A stretch of 36,317 nt of DNA, taken from Anaerostipes sp. (GTDB taxonomy: Bacteria > Bacillota > Clostridia > Lachnospirales > Lachnospiraceae). The position numbers and the translations under genes are program-made. Where the stretch lies: contig JAQVEG010000016.1 in NCBI GenBank assembly GCA_028697725.1, forward strand, positions 11,464 to 47,780, in the 5' to 3' direction. The notes below the pieces were generated by a model, which was not told the origin of the DNA, ran no database searches, and saw only the letters and a list, made by a program, of their open reading frames with translations. The number at the start of each line of letters is the position of its first letter. The stretch's first letter is position 1. This document shows, one piece after another, positions 7,603 through 16,405 of the stretch.

Positions 7603-7914
7603 ATGGATTTTATAAATATTTCAATGAAAGAAGGAGTTCAATTGGCACAAAAGAAAAATAACTTGTTAGTTGATGTCAGGGAACCAGCACAGTATAAGAA
7701 AGGACATTTAAAGTCTGCAATTAACATTCCCTATGGAATTATTCAAAAGAAAGAAGAAGTTGAAAATAAGAGTCTTATTGTATACTGTGATTATGGAGGG
7801 CAGAGTATGTTAGCAGCGAGACACTTGGCAAAAGAAGGGTATATTGTATACAATATTGTTGGTGGGGTACACTATTATAGAGGACAGTTGACAGCTTTAG
7901 GTTTCACAAGGTAA
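7603..7914 (+). CDS. Single-domain rhodanese-like protein
   Basis: At 103 residues this is one rhodanese homology domain. It has the LLVDVREPAQYKKGHLKSAINIPYG segment in two blocks (DVRE..., then GH...A.NIP) and an active-site loop with cysteine (YCDYGGQS) near residue 67. Single-domain rhodaneses carry persulfide sulfur between partners in the cytoplasm; the partner is unknown here. The RBS is weak. The next gene begins 27 bases later and the following genes are closely spaced. Confidence 0.88.
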   Translation: MDFINISMKEGVQLAQKKNNLLVDVREPAQYKKGHLKSAINIPYGIIQKKEEVENKSLIVYCDYGGQSMLAARHLAKEGYIVYNIVGGVHYYRGQLTALGFTR

Positions 7915-7941
7915 AATAGACTAGATAAGCAAAGGAGAATT

Positions 7942-9084
7942 ATGAAGAAATATGAATTAATAGCCCCATGTCATTTTGGCCTTGAGGCTGTATTAAAAAG
8001 AGAAATACAAGATTTAGGATATGAGATAAAACAAGTGGAAGACGGAAGAATTACATTTGTAACAGATGAATTGGGAATTGCAAGATCAAACATTTTCCTT
8101 AGAACTGCCGAAAGAATCCTTTTAAAGATAGGTTCTTTTCGTGCAACAACCTTTGAAGAATTGTTTGAACAGACAAAAAAACTTCCATGGGAAGAATATA
8201 TTCCAGAGAATGGGAAGTTCTGGGTGAAGAAAGCATCTACTGCAAAGAGTAAGCTTTATAGTGCGCCAGATATCCAGTCTCTTGTAAAGAAAGCAATTGT
8301 AGATCGTTTAAAGGGAATTTACAATGTTTCATGGTTTCAGGAAGATGGCAACGAATATCCTATTCGAGTGTTTAGTTTAAAGGATCAGATAACCATTAGT
8401 CTGGATACATCAGGAACACCTCTTCACAAGAGAGGGTATCGCAAACTTACAAGTGAAGCACCTATTCGAGAGACTTTAGCGGCGGCATTGATTATGCTGA
8501 CTCCATGGAATAAAGACCGTATATTAGTAGATCCATTTTGTGGAAGCGGAACATTTTTAATTGAAGCTGCTATGCTAGGAGCCAATATTGCACCGGGTAT
8601 GAATCGTTCTTTTCAGGCGGAGAACTGGACAAACTTCCTGCCAAAGAAAACTTGGTATGATGCCATTGATGAGGCTTCAGAGAAGATGAATCTTGATGTG
8701 GAGATGGATTTACAAGGATATGATATTGATGGAAAGGTACTAAAGATTGCCAGAGAGAATGCGGCAGATGCAGAAGTAGATCATTTGATTCATTTTCAGC
8801 AAAGGGAAGTGAAAGACTTAAGTCATCCAAAACCATACGGATTTGTAATTACCAATCCTCCATATGGTGAGAGATTAGAAGAAGTTGAAGATTTACCAGT
8901 TTTGTATACACAGATTAGAGAATCATTTAAAAAGCTAGATACATGGTCAAAATATATGATTACTTCTTATGAAGATACAGAAAAATATGTTGGAAAAGCA
9001 ACGAAAAAGCGTAAAGTATACAATGGTATGATTCGTGCAGAGTATTATCAATACATTGGACCAAGACCACCAAGGAGAAAGTAA
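7942..9084 (+). CDS. THUMP-domain RNA (guanine-N2) methyltransferase, RlmL/YpsC-like
   Basis: This 380-residue enzyme has an N-terminal ferredoxin-like and THUMP RNA-binding region (residues about 1-155) and a Rossmann methyltransferase domain. The SAM-binding motif DPFCGSGTFLIEAA lies near 196 and the catalytic NPPYGERL near 305, the N-P-P-Y signature of N2-guanine methyltransferases. It corresponds to the N-terminal half of E. coli RlmL (23S rRNA m2G2445) and to B. subtilis YpsC. Start ATG follows AAAGGAG. Only 3 bases separate it from rdgB. Confidence 0.92.
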   Translation: MKKYELIAPCHFGLEAVLKREIQDLGYEIKQVEDGRITFVTDELGIARSNIFLRTAERILLKIGSFRATTFEELFEQTKKLPWEEYIPENGKFWVKKASTAKSKLYSAPDIQSLVKKAIVDRLKGIYNVSWFQEDGNEYPIRVFSLKDQITISLDTSGTPLHKRGYRKLTSEAPIRETLAAALIMLTPWNKDRILVDPFCGSGTFLIEAAMLGANIAPGMNRSFQAENWTNFLPKKTWYDAIDEASEKMNLDVEMDLQGYDIDGKVLKIARENAADAEVDHLIHFQQREVKDLSHPKPYGFVITNPPYGERLEEVEDLPVLYTQIRESFKKLDTWSKYMITSYEDTEKYVGKATKKRKVYNGMIRAEYYQYIGPRPPRRK

Positions 9085-9087
9085 GCT

Positions 9088-9672
9088 ATGAAGAAACAAT
9101 TGATTTTTGCTACAGGCAATGCAAATAAAATGCGAGAGATTAGAGAGATTCTAGGTGATTCAGAATATGAGATTGTATCTATGAAGGAAGCTGGAATTGA
9201 TGTAGATATTGTAGAAGATGGAACTACTTTTGAGGAAAATGCGACAATCAAAGCAAAGACAATTATGGAGATGACAGGACAATTAACCCTTGCAGATGAT
9301 TCTGGACTTGAGATTGATGCCTTAAATGGAGAACCAGGAATTTATTCTGCCAGATATCTTGGGGAGAATACTTCTTACGATATTAAGAACCAGACAATCT
9401 TAGATCGACTGAAAGATGTACCAGAAGAAAAAAGAGGAGCAAGGTTTGTATGTGCCATTGCAGCCGCATTTCCTAATGGACAAATAAGAACAACTCGTGG
9501 TATTATGGAGGGGATTATAGGATACGAAATCAAGGGAGAGAATGGTTTTGGATATGATCCTATATTTTATTTGCCAAAGATTGAGAAATACAGTGCAGAG
9601 CTTAGCAGCGATGAGAAGAATGCTTTAAGTCATAGGGGGGCAGCACTTCGTCAGATAAAAGGACTGATTTAG
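9088..9672 (+). CDS. rdgB: XTP/dITP diphosphatase (RdgB/HAM1)
   Basis: The 194-residue HAM1-family pyrophosphatase hydrolyses non-canonical purine nucleoside triphosphates (XTP, dITP, ITP) to monophosphates and so cleans the nucleotide pool. The sequence carries the N-terminal FATGNANKMREI motif, the DDSGLEIDALNGEPGIYSAR core, GFGYDPIF, and the C-terminal SHRGAALRQ motif, all hallmark segments. Length is normal. It sits 3 bases behind the methyltransferase and 11 before the phosphoesterase, so these genes are probably co-transcribed. Confidence 0.96.
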   Translation: MKKQLIFATGNANKMREIREILGDSEYEIVSMKEAGIDVDIVEDGTTFEENATIKAKTIMEMTGQLTLADDSGLEIDALNGEPGIYSARYLGENTSYDIKNQTILDRLKDVPEEKRGARFVCAIAAAFPNGQIRTTRGIMEGIIGYEIKGENGFGYDPIFYLPKIEKYSAELSSDEKNALSHRGAALRQIKGLI

Positions 9673-9683
9673 GAGGAAGAATT

Positions 9684-10190
9684 GTGAGAATATTAGTGAT
9701 TAGCGACTCACATGGACGCAATGATGATGTAAAAGGTGTTCTCGAACAAGTCGGTGATATTGATATGTTAATTCATTGTGGAGACGTTGAACGTGGAGAT
9801 AATTACATAAGAGAGTGGGCAGGATGTCCTGTTGTTATGGTTGCAGGGAACAATGATTATTATTTGGATTTACCATCTCAGGAGATTGTTGAAGTGGAAG
9901 GGTATCGAATTCTCGTAACCCATGGACACACATATTATGTGAATTCAGGTGTGGATTATCTAGAAGAATATGCAAGGCAAGAAGGATGTAATGTGGCCAT
10001 GTACGGACACACTCATGTACCATTTATTGATATTGGTAACGATATGACAATCCTGAATCCTGGAAGTATATCTTATCCAAGACAGCAAGGAAGAAAGCCA
10101 ACATTTTTGCTTATGGAGATTGACCAAGAAGGTCAGGCTCATTATGCACATGGATATTATAAAGAACATTTTAGAGAATTAGATATCTAA
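9684..10190 (+). CDS. YfcE/MJ0936-type metallophosphoesterase
   Basis: The 168-residue protein has every block of the small calcineurin-like phosphodiesterase fold: ISDSHG at the N-terminus, HCGDVE, VAGNNDY, VTHGH and YGHTHVP, which together provide the two-metal site. YfcE-like enzymes hydrolyse phosphodiesters such as bis-pNPP in vitro; the physiological substrate is unclear. Translation starts at GTG 9684, spaced correctly from AGGAGGAAG, so that residue 1 directly precedes the RILVISDSHG strand. Its frequent neighbour rdgB precedes it, and a hairpin follows. Confidence 0.93.
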   Translation: MRILVISDSHGRNDDVKGVLEQVGDIDMLIHCGDVERGDNYIREWAGCPVVMVAGNNDYYLDLPSQEIVEVEGYRILVTHGHTYYVNSGVDYLEEYARQEGCNVAMYGHTHVPFIDIGNDMTILNPGSISYPRQQGRKPTFLLMEIDQEGQAHYAHGYYKEHFRELDI

Positions 10191-10206
10191 ATCAAATATA
10201 ACACAA

Positions 10207-10244
10207 AGCCAAGGACATCGGCATACGGTATTCTTGGCTATTTT
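10207..10244 (+). terminator. Probable terminator after the phosphoesterase gene
   Basis: AGCCAAG / CTTGGCT with a 19-base loop, followed by ATTTT. The stem is short and the loop long, so it may be leaky and let rlmD be read through. Confidence 0.55.
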
Positions 10245-10261
10245 AATGAAAGGAATTGTAA

Positions 10262-11623
10262 ATGAAAAAGAAAGACATTGTGGAAGGAAGAGTCAACCAT
10301 GTAAGCTTTCCTCATAAGGGAAATGTTTGTATAGAAGATAGAAATATGACAGTCAAAGGCTGTGTGGAAGGACAACTTATTAAGGGTCAAGTAACAAAGC
10401 TTCGTAAGAGTGGGGGAGCACTTCGACTACTTGAGGTACTAGAACCTTCTTCTCTGGAAGATGCAGTACCTTCATGTCCGCATTTTGGATTGTGTGGAGG
10501 TTGTTTTTATCAGACTGTTTCTTATGAAAATCAATTAAAAATAAAAGAAAAGCAAGTACGGGAATTATATGAAAATTATGTGGATGACCATATCTGGGAA
10601 GGAATCAAAGGAAGTCCAAAGTCTTGGGAATATCGAAATAAAATGGAGTTTTCTTTTGGAGATGAAATAAAAGATGGACCGCTTGCTCTTGGAATGCATA
10701 AAAAGAATTCTTTCCATGATATTGTAAATGTGACAAGCTGCAAGATTGTAAATGACGATTATAATGTAATTTTGCAAGAAGTTCTGGCATATTTTACAGA
10801 AAAAAAGTGCAGCTTCTATAAGAAAATGCAACATACTGGATATGTACGCCATTTGGTAATTCGTCGTGGAGAATGTTCTGGGGATTTATTAGTTAATCTT
10901 GTGACAACTACTCAGGAAACTGTGGATATGATGCCTCTTGTAGAACGTCTTTGTGGATTAAAGTTAAATGGACAGATTGTTGGAATTCTACACACACTAA
11001 ATGACAGTTTATCAGATGTGGTTCAGGCAGATTCTATGAATTTATTGTATGGGCAGGATTATTTTTATGAAGAAATCTTAGGGCTGAAATTTAAAGTTTC
11101 ACCATTTTCATTTTTTCAGACAAACTCCCTTGGAGCCGAAGTTCTATATGAAGTGGCAAGAGATTTTGTAGGAGAGACAAAGGACAAAGTTATCTTTGAT
11201 TTGTATAGTGGAACAGGTACCATCGCCCAAATGCTGGCACCAGTGGCTAAAAAGGTAGTAGGAGTTGAGATTGTAGAAGAAGCGGTGGAAGCGGCAAAGG
11301 AAAATGCTAAGCTAAATGGACTTAATAATTGTGAATTCATAGCAGGGGATGTGCTAAAAGTTGTAGATGATATAAAAGATAAGCCAGACTTTATTGTGTT
11401 AGATCCGCCCAGAGACGGAATTCATCCAAAGGCCATTGGTAAGATTATAGATTTCGGTGTGGAGAAAATGGTGTATATTAGCTGTAAACCCACCAGTCTT
11501 GCAAGAGATTTGGAAGTGTTTGAAGAGGCGGGATATAAAGTTGTAAGGGCTGGGGCTGTAGATTTATTTCCTCAAACTCCTCATGTCGAGACTATAGTGT
11601 TGATACAAAGAGCAGATACGTAG
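10262..11623 (+). CDS. rlmD: 23S rRNA (uracil-C5)-methyltransferase RlmD/RumA, 3' end replaced by the inserted element
   Basis: This 453-residue TrmA-family enzyme methylates C5 of a uridine in 23S rRNA (U1939 in E. coli). It has an N-terminal TRAM domain (about 1-65), iron-sulfur cysteines in CPHFGLCGGC, the SAM motif FDLYSGTGTIAQ, the DPPRDGIHPKA block, the catalytic cysteine in YISCKPTSL, and the closing Glu in PHVETIVLI. The last native codon is GAT at 11615; ACG-TAG beyond it belongs to the mobile element. The rest of the gene, a 90-residue C-terminal extension, is found at 35,744-36,024. All catalytic motifs are retained, so the truncated enzyme probably still works. Confidence 0.93.
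   Translation: MKKKDIVEGRVNHVSFPHKGNVCIEDRNMTVKGCVEGQLIKGQVTKLRKSGGALRLLEVLEPSSLEDAVPSCPHFGLCGGCFYQTVSYENQLKIKEKQVRELYENYVDDHIWEGIKGSPKSWEYRNKMEFSFGDEIKDGPLALGMHKKNSFHDIVNVTSCKIVNDDYNVILQEVLAYFTEKKCSFYKKMQHTGYVRHLVIRRGECSGDLLVNLVTTTQETVDMMPLVERLCGLKLNGQIVGILHTLNDSLSDVVQADSMNLLYGQDYFYEEILGLKFKVSPFSFFQTNSLGAEVLYEVARDFVGETKDKVIFDLYSGTGTIAQMLAPVAKKVVGVEIVEEAVEAAKENAKLNGLNNCEFIAGDVLKVVDDIKDKPDFIVLDPPRDGIHPKAIGKIIDFGVEKMVYISCKPTSLARDLEVFEEAGYKVVRAGAVDLFPQTPHVETIVLIQRADT
11614..11618. other. attL: left junction of the ICE in rlmD
   Basis: AGATA here is repeated at 35,743-35,747. The codon phase of GAT is the same at both sites, and joining left sequence up to here with right sequence from there restores an uninterrupted rlmD frame (…QRAD-IHSTKV…). 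The shared GA fits the GA crossover dinucleotide known for TnpX/TndX serine recombinases. The exact crossover within these five bases cannot be fixed. Confidence 0.8.
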
Positions 11624-11771
11624 AAATCCTTAATTTTAGGCACTTTTTCAAGCATATGGTGTTCACTGGCAACGGTGAAAAATGCAGAAATAAAGTGATA
11701 AAAGATTACATCAATGTTTCGGTGGTAGTCGATATAGAGTGTGGGAACACAACAGAATAAAGTTTACGAGA

Positions 11772-11838
11772 GGGGTACTGAATGATAACAGTATCCCTTT
11801 GTTATGTTTAGGCGTTCAAATTTGAGCGTCTATTTTTT
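11772..11838 (+). promoter_or_regulatory. Two leader hairpins upstream of the adhesin gene
   Basis: GGGGTACTG/CAGTATCCC (11772-11797) is followed by GGCGTTCAAATTTGAGCGTC (11811-11830), a near-palindrome with a T run behind it, like a terminator. Such paired hairpins in front of an RBS suggest attenuation of the adhesin mRNA. The remainder of 11,624-11,867 holds no gene. Confidence 0.5.
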
Positions 11839-11867
11839 TACCCAAAATGAAAGGAGAATTAACAATT

Positions 11868-14800
11868 ATGAAAAATATTATGAAGCGATTGCTTACAGGC
11901 GTACTTACCATAGCAACCGTTTTTACAGCATTGCCTGTCACACAGGTATTTGCAGCAGAAACACAGTATTGGACAGAATCAGATGAGCGTGTCGGCATTA
12001 TTGAAAAAGTAATGAATGACGGTTCGATTGGCTCTACATTCAATGAGGGCATGATGAAAGTTGAGGGTGAAACTGCATACTGTGTGGACATCAACACCAG
12101 TTTTCAGAATGGCTACAAGACCCGTTCTGACGCAAGCTCACGTATGAATGCCGACCAGATAGATGATGTTGCCCTATCCCTTGAATACGTCAAGCAATAT
12201 GCAGCAAGCCACAATGGACTGAACTACAAACAAATCTATCTCTTAGAACAATGTACCGTATGGCAACGATTGAGCGTTCATCTAGGTTGGAGCTGTGATA
12301 ACGTCCGAGCTTCTTATGATGAAATCTCCAAAGCAACACAGGAAGAAGTTTTCTCTGGTGCAAGGAAATTTGTCAAAGCCAATAAGGGACGCTATGAATG
12401 TGGCGGCTATATTTACACAGGAAATGGACAGGACTTAGGGCAATTCTGGGCGAAGCTGGCTGTAGGAAATGCGAATTTACAGAAAATCTCGTCCAATCCC
12501 ACGGTTACCAATGACAATGACTGTTATTCCATCACTGGTGCGACTTATGGTGTCCATTCTGATAAAGGCTGCTCCAATGCTCTTGCCACCCTTACGACTG
12601 ATAGTGACGGGAACACCGATACTGTCGAAGTAAAAGCTGGTACAGTCTACATCAAAGAAACAAAAGCACCAGCAGGATTCAAACTAGACACAAAAGTTTA
12701 TCCTCTTGAAGTAAAGGCTGGGGAAACTGCCACATTGAAAGTCAGCGACACCCCAAAGGTCACAACAACCTTGATAGACCTGTTTAAAATCGACTTGGAA
12801 ACTGGAAAAGCAGTCTCACAAGGTAGTGCTTCGCTAGAGGGTGCGGAGTTTACTTGGAACTATTATGATGGATTCTACAGTAAAGAAAATCTCCCAGCCG
12901 AAGTAACACGCACATGGACAACAAAAACGGTAGCAGAAAAAGGCAGTGATGGGAGTATCCATTATGTCACAAAGCTGGCTGACAGCTATAAGGTATCTGG
13001 GAATGATTTTTATTCACAGGACGGAACAAATTGTCTGCCGCTTGGAACAATTACCGTAGAAGAAACCAAAGCACCAGCAGGTTACCTGCTTGATGGTGCG
13101 TATATGCAGGCAAATGGCAGTGAAGAACAGATAAAAGGTGTATATGTAACACAGATTACCGAAGATGGCGACCTTGCTGTATTATCTGGCAGTAATCAAT
13201 ATTCTGTATCGGACAAGGTTATCCGTGGTGGTGTGAAAATCCAAAAACGTGACCTTGAAACAAAAGACACCAAATCACAGGGAAGTGCGACCTTGAAAGA
13301 CACGGAATTTACTATCACTTCCTTAAACGAAAATCCTGTCTTGGTGGAGGGGAAACTGTACAACCAGAATGAAGTGGTAAAAACCATTCATACAGGAATT
13401 GACGGTATCGCTGCAACCGAAGCAGATACACTTCCCTATGGCACATATCGTCTGGAAGAATCCAAAGCACCAGAGGGTTACTTGACAGACGGTGCAAAAC
13501 CCATTGAATTTTCAATTACAGAAAACGGTAAAATCGTTGATTTAACAGACGAACAGCACTCTGTCTATAACCAGATTAAGCGTGGTGATATTGAGGGGGT
13601 AAAGATTGGCAGCGGCACACACAAACGTCTTGCCAATGTTCCATTTAAAATCACAAGCAAGACAACGGGTGAAAGTCATATTGTGGTGACGGATAAGAAC
13701 GGACAGTTTTCTACTACTGCTGATTGGAACTCTCACAAACAGAATACCAATGCTGGTAAAACCAGTGATGATGAAATCTGGTTTGGAACATCAGAACCAG
13801 ACGACAGCAAGGGTGCATTACTTTACGATACCTACGAAATCGAAGAATTACGCTGTACTTCCAATAAGAATTACAAACTGATTCCAGCATTTGATGTGGT
13901 AGTGTCAAAAAATAAAACGGTCATTCATTTAGGTACATTGACCGATGAATACGAAAAAGAAATCACAATCCATACCACTGCTACAGATAAAGCCACTGGT
14001 GATAAATCAATCGTGGCTGGAAGTAAGGTGACGATTGTTGATACGGTCACTTTGGACGGGTTAGATAAAGGGACAAAATATCAGCTCAAAGGCTGGGAAA
14101 TGGTAAAGTCAGAAAATGCAGAACTTCTGGTAGATGGAAAACGGGTAGAAAATGACCTAACCTTTACCGCAGCGGATACCAAAATGGAGGTAAAGATTGA
14201 ATTTACCTTTGACGCTGGCAAGCTGGCAGGAAAAGACCTTGTCACATTCGAGGAATTATACGATATGAGTAATCCAGATGAACCAGAAAAGATTGCGGAG
14301 CATAAGGATATTTCCGATGATGGACAGACTGTTTCTATTAAAGAGCGTGTGATTACTATTCATACAACTGCTACCAATAAAGCAGATGGGGAAAAGGAAA
14401 TTGAAGCAGGTAAGGACGTAACGATTATTGATACGGTCACACTAGACGGTCTGGAAAAAGGAACAAAGTACACGTTAAAAGGCTGGGAAATGGTAAAGTC
14501 AGAAAATGCAGAACTTCTGGTAAATGGAAAGCGAGTAGAAAATGACCTAACCTTTATCGCAGAGGATACCAAAATGGAGGTAAAGATTGAATTTACCTTT
14601 GACGCAAGCGAACTGGCAGGAAAAGACCTTGTCACATTTGAGGAATTATACGACAGTATCAATCCAGATGAACCAGTCAAGGTAGCGGAGCATAAGGATA
14701 TTTCTGATAAAGGTCAGACGGTGACAGTCAAAGAAAAGCCAACGACACCTACACCAGAGAAACCAACTTCGCCAGAATCACCAGATACGCCAACAAAAAC

Positions 14801-14921
14801 CAGTAACGCTCCAAAGACAGGTGACAATACGCCACTTGCAGCACTTCTTACAATGCTTGGTCTTTCTGGTGCTGGTCTTATCGCAGCAATTTATAAGAAA
14901 AGACGCAGCTTAAAAAAATAG
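11868..14921 (+). CDS. Cell-wall-anchored adhesin with thioester, SpaA and VaFE domains
   Basis: A 1017-residue surface protein. A Sec signal peptide ends near residue 29 (VTQVFA-AE). Residues about 30-250 look like a thioester domain: YCVD (Cys about 72) and LEQCTVW (Gln about 128) are placed as the Cys-Gln pair that forms the host-binding thioester. SpaA/Cna-B type domains follow to about 690, with repeated EETKAPAGYLL and EESKAPEGYL edges typical of isopeptide pilin domains. Two near-identical 130-residue VaFE repeats (about 698-957) come next. A Pro/Thr-rich stretch, the sorting motif APKTG (about 980), a hydrophobic helix and a KKRR tail complete it. The ATG at 11868 follows AAAGGAG; an in-frame ATG at 11847 lies upstream of that RBS. 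It is cargo at the left end of the ICE and may help cell contact or host binding. Confidence 0.85.
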   Translation: MKNIMKRLLTGVLTIATVFTALPVTQVFAAETQYWTESDERVGIIEKVMNDGSIGSTFNEGMMKVEGETAYCVDINTSFQNGYKTRSDASSRMNADQIDDVALSLEYVKQYAASHNGLNYKQIYLLEQCTVWQRLSVHLGWSCDNVRASYDEISKATQEEVFSGARKFVKANKGRYECGGYIYTGNGQDLGQFWAKLAVGNANLQKISSNPTVTNDNDCYSITGATYGVHSDKGCSNALATLTTDSDGNTDTVEVKAGTVYIKETKAPAGFKLDTKVYPLEVKAGETATLKVSDTPKVTTTLIDLFKIDLETGKAVSQGSASLEGAEFTWNYYDGFYSKENLPAEVTRTWTTKTVAEKGSDGSIHYVTKLADSYKVSGNDFYSQDGTNCLPLGTITVEETKAPAGYLLDGAYMQANGSEEQIKGVYVTQITEDGDLAVLSGSNQYSVSDKVIRGGVKIQKRDLETKDTKSQGSATLKDTEFTITSLNENPVLVEGKLYNQNEVVKTIHTGIDGIAATEADTLPYGTYRLEESKAPEGYLTDGAKPIEFSITENGKIVDLTDEQHSVYNQIKRGDIEGVKIGSGTHKRLANVPFKITSKTTGESHIVVTDKNGQFSTTADWNSHKQNTNAGKTSDDEIWFGTSEPDDSKGALLYDTYEIEELRCTSNKNYKLIPAFDVVVSKNKTVIHLGTLTDEYEKEITIHTTATDKATGDKSIVAGSKVTIVDTVTLDGLDKGTKYQLKGWEMVKSENAELLVDGKRVENDLTFTAADTKMEVKIEFTFDAGKLAGKDLVTFEELYDMSNPDEPEKIAEHKDISDDGQTVSIKERVITIHTTATNKADGEKEIEAGKDVTIIDTVTLDGLEKGTKYTLKGWEMVKSENAELLVNGKRVENDLTFIAEDTKMEVKIEFTFDASELAGKDLVTFEELYDSINPDEPVKVAEHKDISDKGQTVTVKEKPTTPTPEKPTSPESPDTPTKTSNAPKTGDNTPLAALLTMLGLSGAGLIAAIYKKRRSLKK
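13961..14740 (+). repeat. Two tandem 390-bp units in the adhesin gene
   Basis: The units 13961-14350 and 14351-14740 each encode one VaFE domain. The central parts (for example from GGCTGGGAAATGG at 14091 and 14481) are almost identical at the DNA level, while the edges differ, so the duplication is recent or kept alike by gene conversion. Unit number could vary between strains. Confidence 0.85.
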
Positions 14922-15165
14922 CTACAGGAGGTATCTGCTTTTGAAAGGTGTTTCCCGTTCACCGCCAATCATGGGAAATGCAGTCTGTGACTGGCACAAC
15001 AGCTTAATTCTGCTTGATTACGCATTATCTTTCTGAATGGGGATTGTCAAGGGTGCGTAGCATTTATCTTGCCCTTGATAATTCACAGGCAGACAGATAG
15101 TATCCGTGCAGCAGAAATGACACAAATAACAATTAAAACTAAGAAAGAAAAGAGGTATTACATTT
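14922..15165. other. Intergenic region with conserved-looking hairpins
   Basis: No gene is seen. ATTGTCAAGGG (15043-15053) and CCCTTGATAAT (15072-15082) form an 11-pair stem, and TTTCCC/GGGAAA a smaller one near 14956-14983. Positioned just before the DUF961 genes, it may hold their promoter or a leader RNA; no clear promoter boxes are evident. Confidence 0.4.
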
Positions 15166-15480
15166 ATGGAATTAAAACACGTTATCCCAAACATGGAAAA
15201 GACATTCGGGAATTTAGAATTTGCTGGTGAGAATAAGGTGGAACAACGCAGGATCAACGGACGCATGGCGGTAGTTTCCCGTAGTTTCAACCTGTATTCG
15301 GACATACAGAGAGCCGATGATATTGTTGTGGTTCTCCCTGCTTCTGCTGGTGAAAAGAATCTGGAAGTTGAGGAAAAGATAAAACTTATCAATCCAAAAA
15401 TCACAGCCGAGGGATACAAAATTGGCAATCGTGGCTTTACAAACTATATCCTGTCCGCAGACGACATGGTGAAAGCATAA
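15166..15480 (+). CDS. DUF961 (YdcP-like) ICE protein, Tn916 Orf23-like
   Basis: The 104-residue protein begins MELKHVIPNMEKTFGNLEFAG and is the DUF961 family found at the start of the conjugation block of Tn916 and ICEBs1 (YdcP). Its role is not well defined; it is cytoplasmic, without membrane or signal segments. It shares the TFG.L.F pattern with the next gene, its paralogue, which starts 15 bases after its stop with its own GGAGG. Confidence 0.85.
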   Translation: MELKHVIPNMEKTFGNLEFAGENKVEQRRINGRMAVVSRSFNLYSDIQRADDIVVVLPASAGEKNLEVEEKIKLINPKITAEGYKIGNRGFTNYILSADDMVKA

Positions 15481-15495
15481 GGAGGAAAATAATTT

Positions 15496-15882
15496 ATGAG
15501 ATTAGCAAATGGAATTATTATTGATAAGGAAAAAACATTCGGCGTATTGAAGTTCTCTGCCCTACGTCGTGAAGTGCGTATGCAGAATGAGGACGGTACA
15601 GTATCCGAGGAAATCAAAGAGCGTACCTATGATTTGAAGTCCAGAGGGCAGGGACGCATGATACAGGTCAGTATTCCTGCTACTGTTCCTTTAAAGGAAT
15701 TTGATTATAACGCAGAGGTGGAAATCATCAATCCTGTGGCTGATACGGTAGCGACTGCTACTTTTCAAGGGGCGGAGGTGGACTGGTATATAAAAGCGGA
15801 GGATATCGTATTAAAGAATAAAGGCGGACAGTCAGCAGGAAATCCACAGAACCGAAACCAACAGCCACCAGAGAAAAAATAG
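15496..15882 (+). CDS. DUF961 (YdcO/Orf22-like) ICE protein
   Basis: The 128-residue second DUF961-type protein (IIIDKEKTFGVLKFSALRREV) matches the position of Tn916 orf22. It ends in a polar Gln/Asn/Pro-rich tail. Conserved with the previous gene across Tn916 relatives, probably in early conjugation or element replication, but no activity is assigned. RBS AAGGAGG precedes the ATG. Confidence 0.83.
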   Translation: MRLANGIIIDKEKTFGVLKFSALRREVRMQNEDGTVSEEIKERTYDLKSRGQGRMIQVSIPATVPLKEFDYNAEVEIINPVADTVATATFQGAEVDWYIKAEDIVLKNKGGQSAGNPQNRNQQPPEKK

Positions 15883-15957
15883 TAGTTGATTCTGATTGTG
15901 TGCAATAGTGAAGTAAGGTATACTATTTCCATAAGATGAAAATATGGGAGGGACGCA

Positions 15958-16293
15958 ATGAATACAATATCTAAGATGATTACTTGGTTAAATAAGTGGG
16001 AAACTAATAAGGAACATAATATTGAGGTGGGATTCGATAATCATGCAATGTTAAAGGGATATATAGCCGATGATAAGTTTTCTTGTCTGGACGAATTTCC
16101 TGATAAAGAATTTTTTCTCAAACTTAGCAAATCAATTCCAAAACTCTATGCAGAAAATAAAGTGGAATATGGTGAAATAATTTGCTTTATTGAGAATATG
16201 AAATATCGGATAAGTTATCATTACAACACAGGTTGTTATATGATAACAGATGATAATGACACTGTACTAAAAAGACTTGAGGACAAATTGTAA
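15958..16293 (+). CDS. Hypothetical 111-residue protein
   Basis: Not recognised. The acidic, soluble protein (NTISKMITWLNKWETNKEH at the N-terminus, alternating charged and hydrophobic residues, no membrane segment) has an RBS GGGAGGG close to its ATG. It is inserted between the orf22- and orf21-like genes, where Tn916 has no gene, and it is more AT-rich than both neighbours, so it is probably a local acquisition. Small acidic single-domain proteins at such sites are often immunity or anti-defence proteins; here that is only a guess. Confidence 0.65.
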   Translation: MNTISKMITWLNKWETNKEHNIEVGFDNHAMLKGYIADDKFSCLDEFPDKEFFLKLSKSIPKLYAENKVEYGEIICFIENMKYRISYHYNTGCYMITDDNDTVLKRLEDKL

Positions 16294-16351
16294 AGTATTT
16301 CATTATTGTGTACTTATTCGGGAGTGTGTAACTTAATATTCAATATCACAT

Positions 16352-16384
16352 AAGCAGTTAGTCTATATGATTAGCTGCTTTTTT
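16352..16384 (+). terminator. Terminator-like hairpin ahead of tcpA
   Basis: AAGCAGTTAGTC / GATTAGCTGCTT with a short loop and TTTTTT. It may end transcription of the hypothetical gene or attenuate tcpA. Confidence 0.7.
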
Positions 16385-16405
16385 CATACCCAGAAAGGAG
16401 GTATT

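Noticed and set aside
13961-14740. Possible CRISPR or satellite-type array
   Set aside because: The 390-base units are in-frame protein domains (VaFE) and not short repeats with unique spacers.
15018-15428. Minus-strand open frame over the DUF961 gene
   Set aside because: Shadow of a recognised gene; no RBS and no family resemblance.
16367-16405. Upstream start for tcpA at 16367
   Set aside because: It would translate the terminator-like hairpin; the ATG at 16406 has AGAAAGGAGG.
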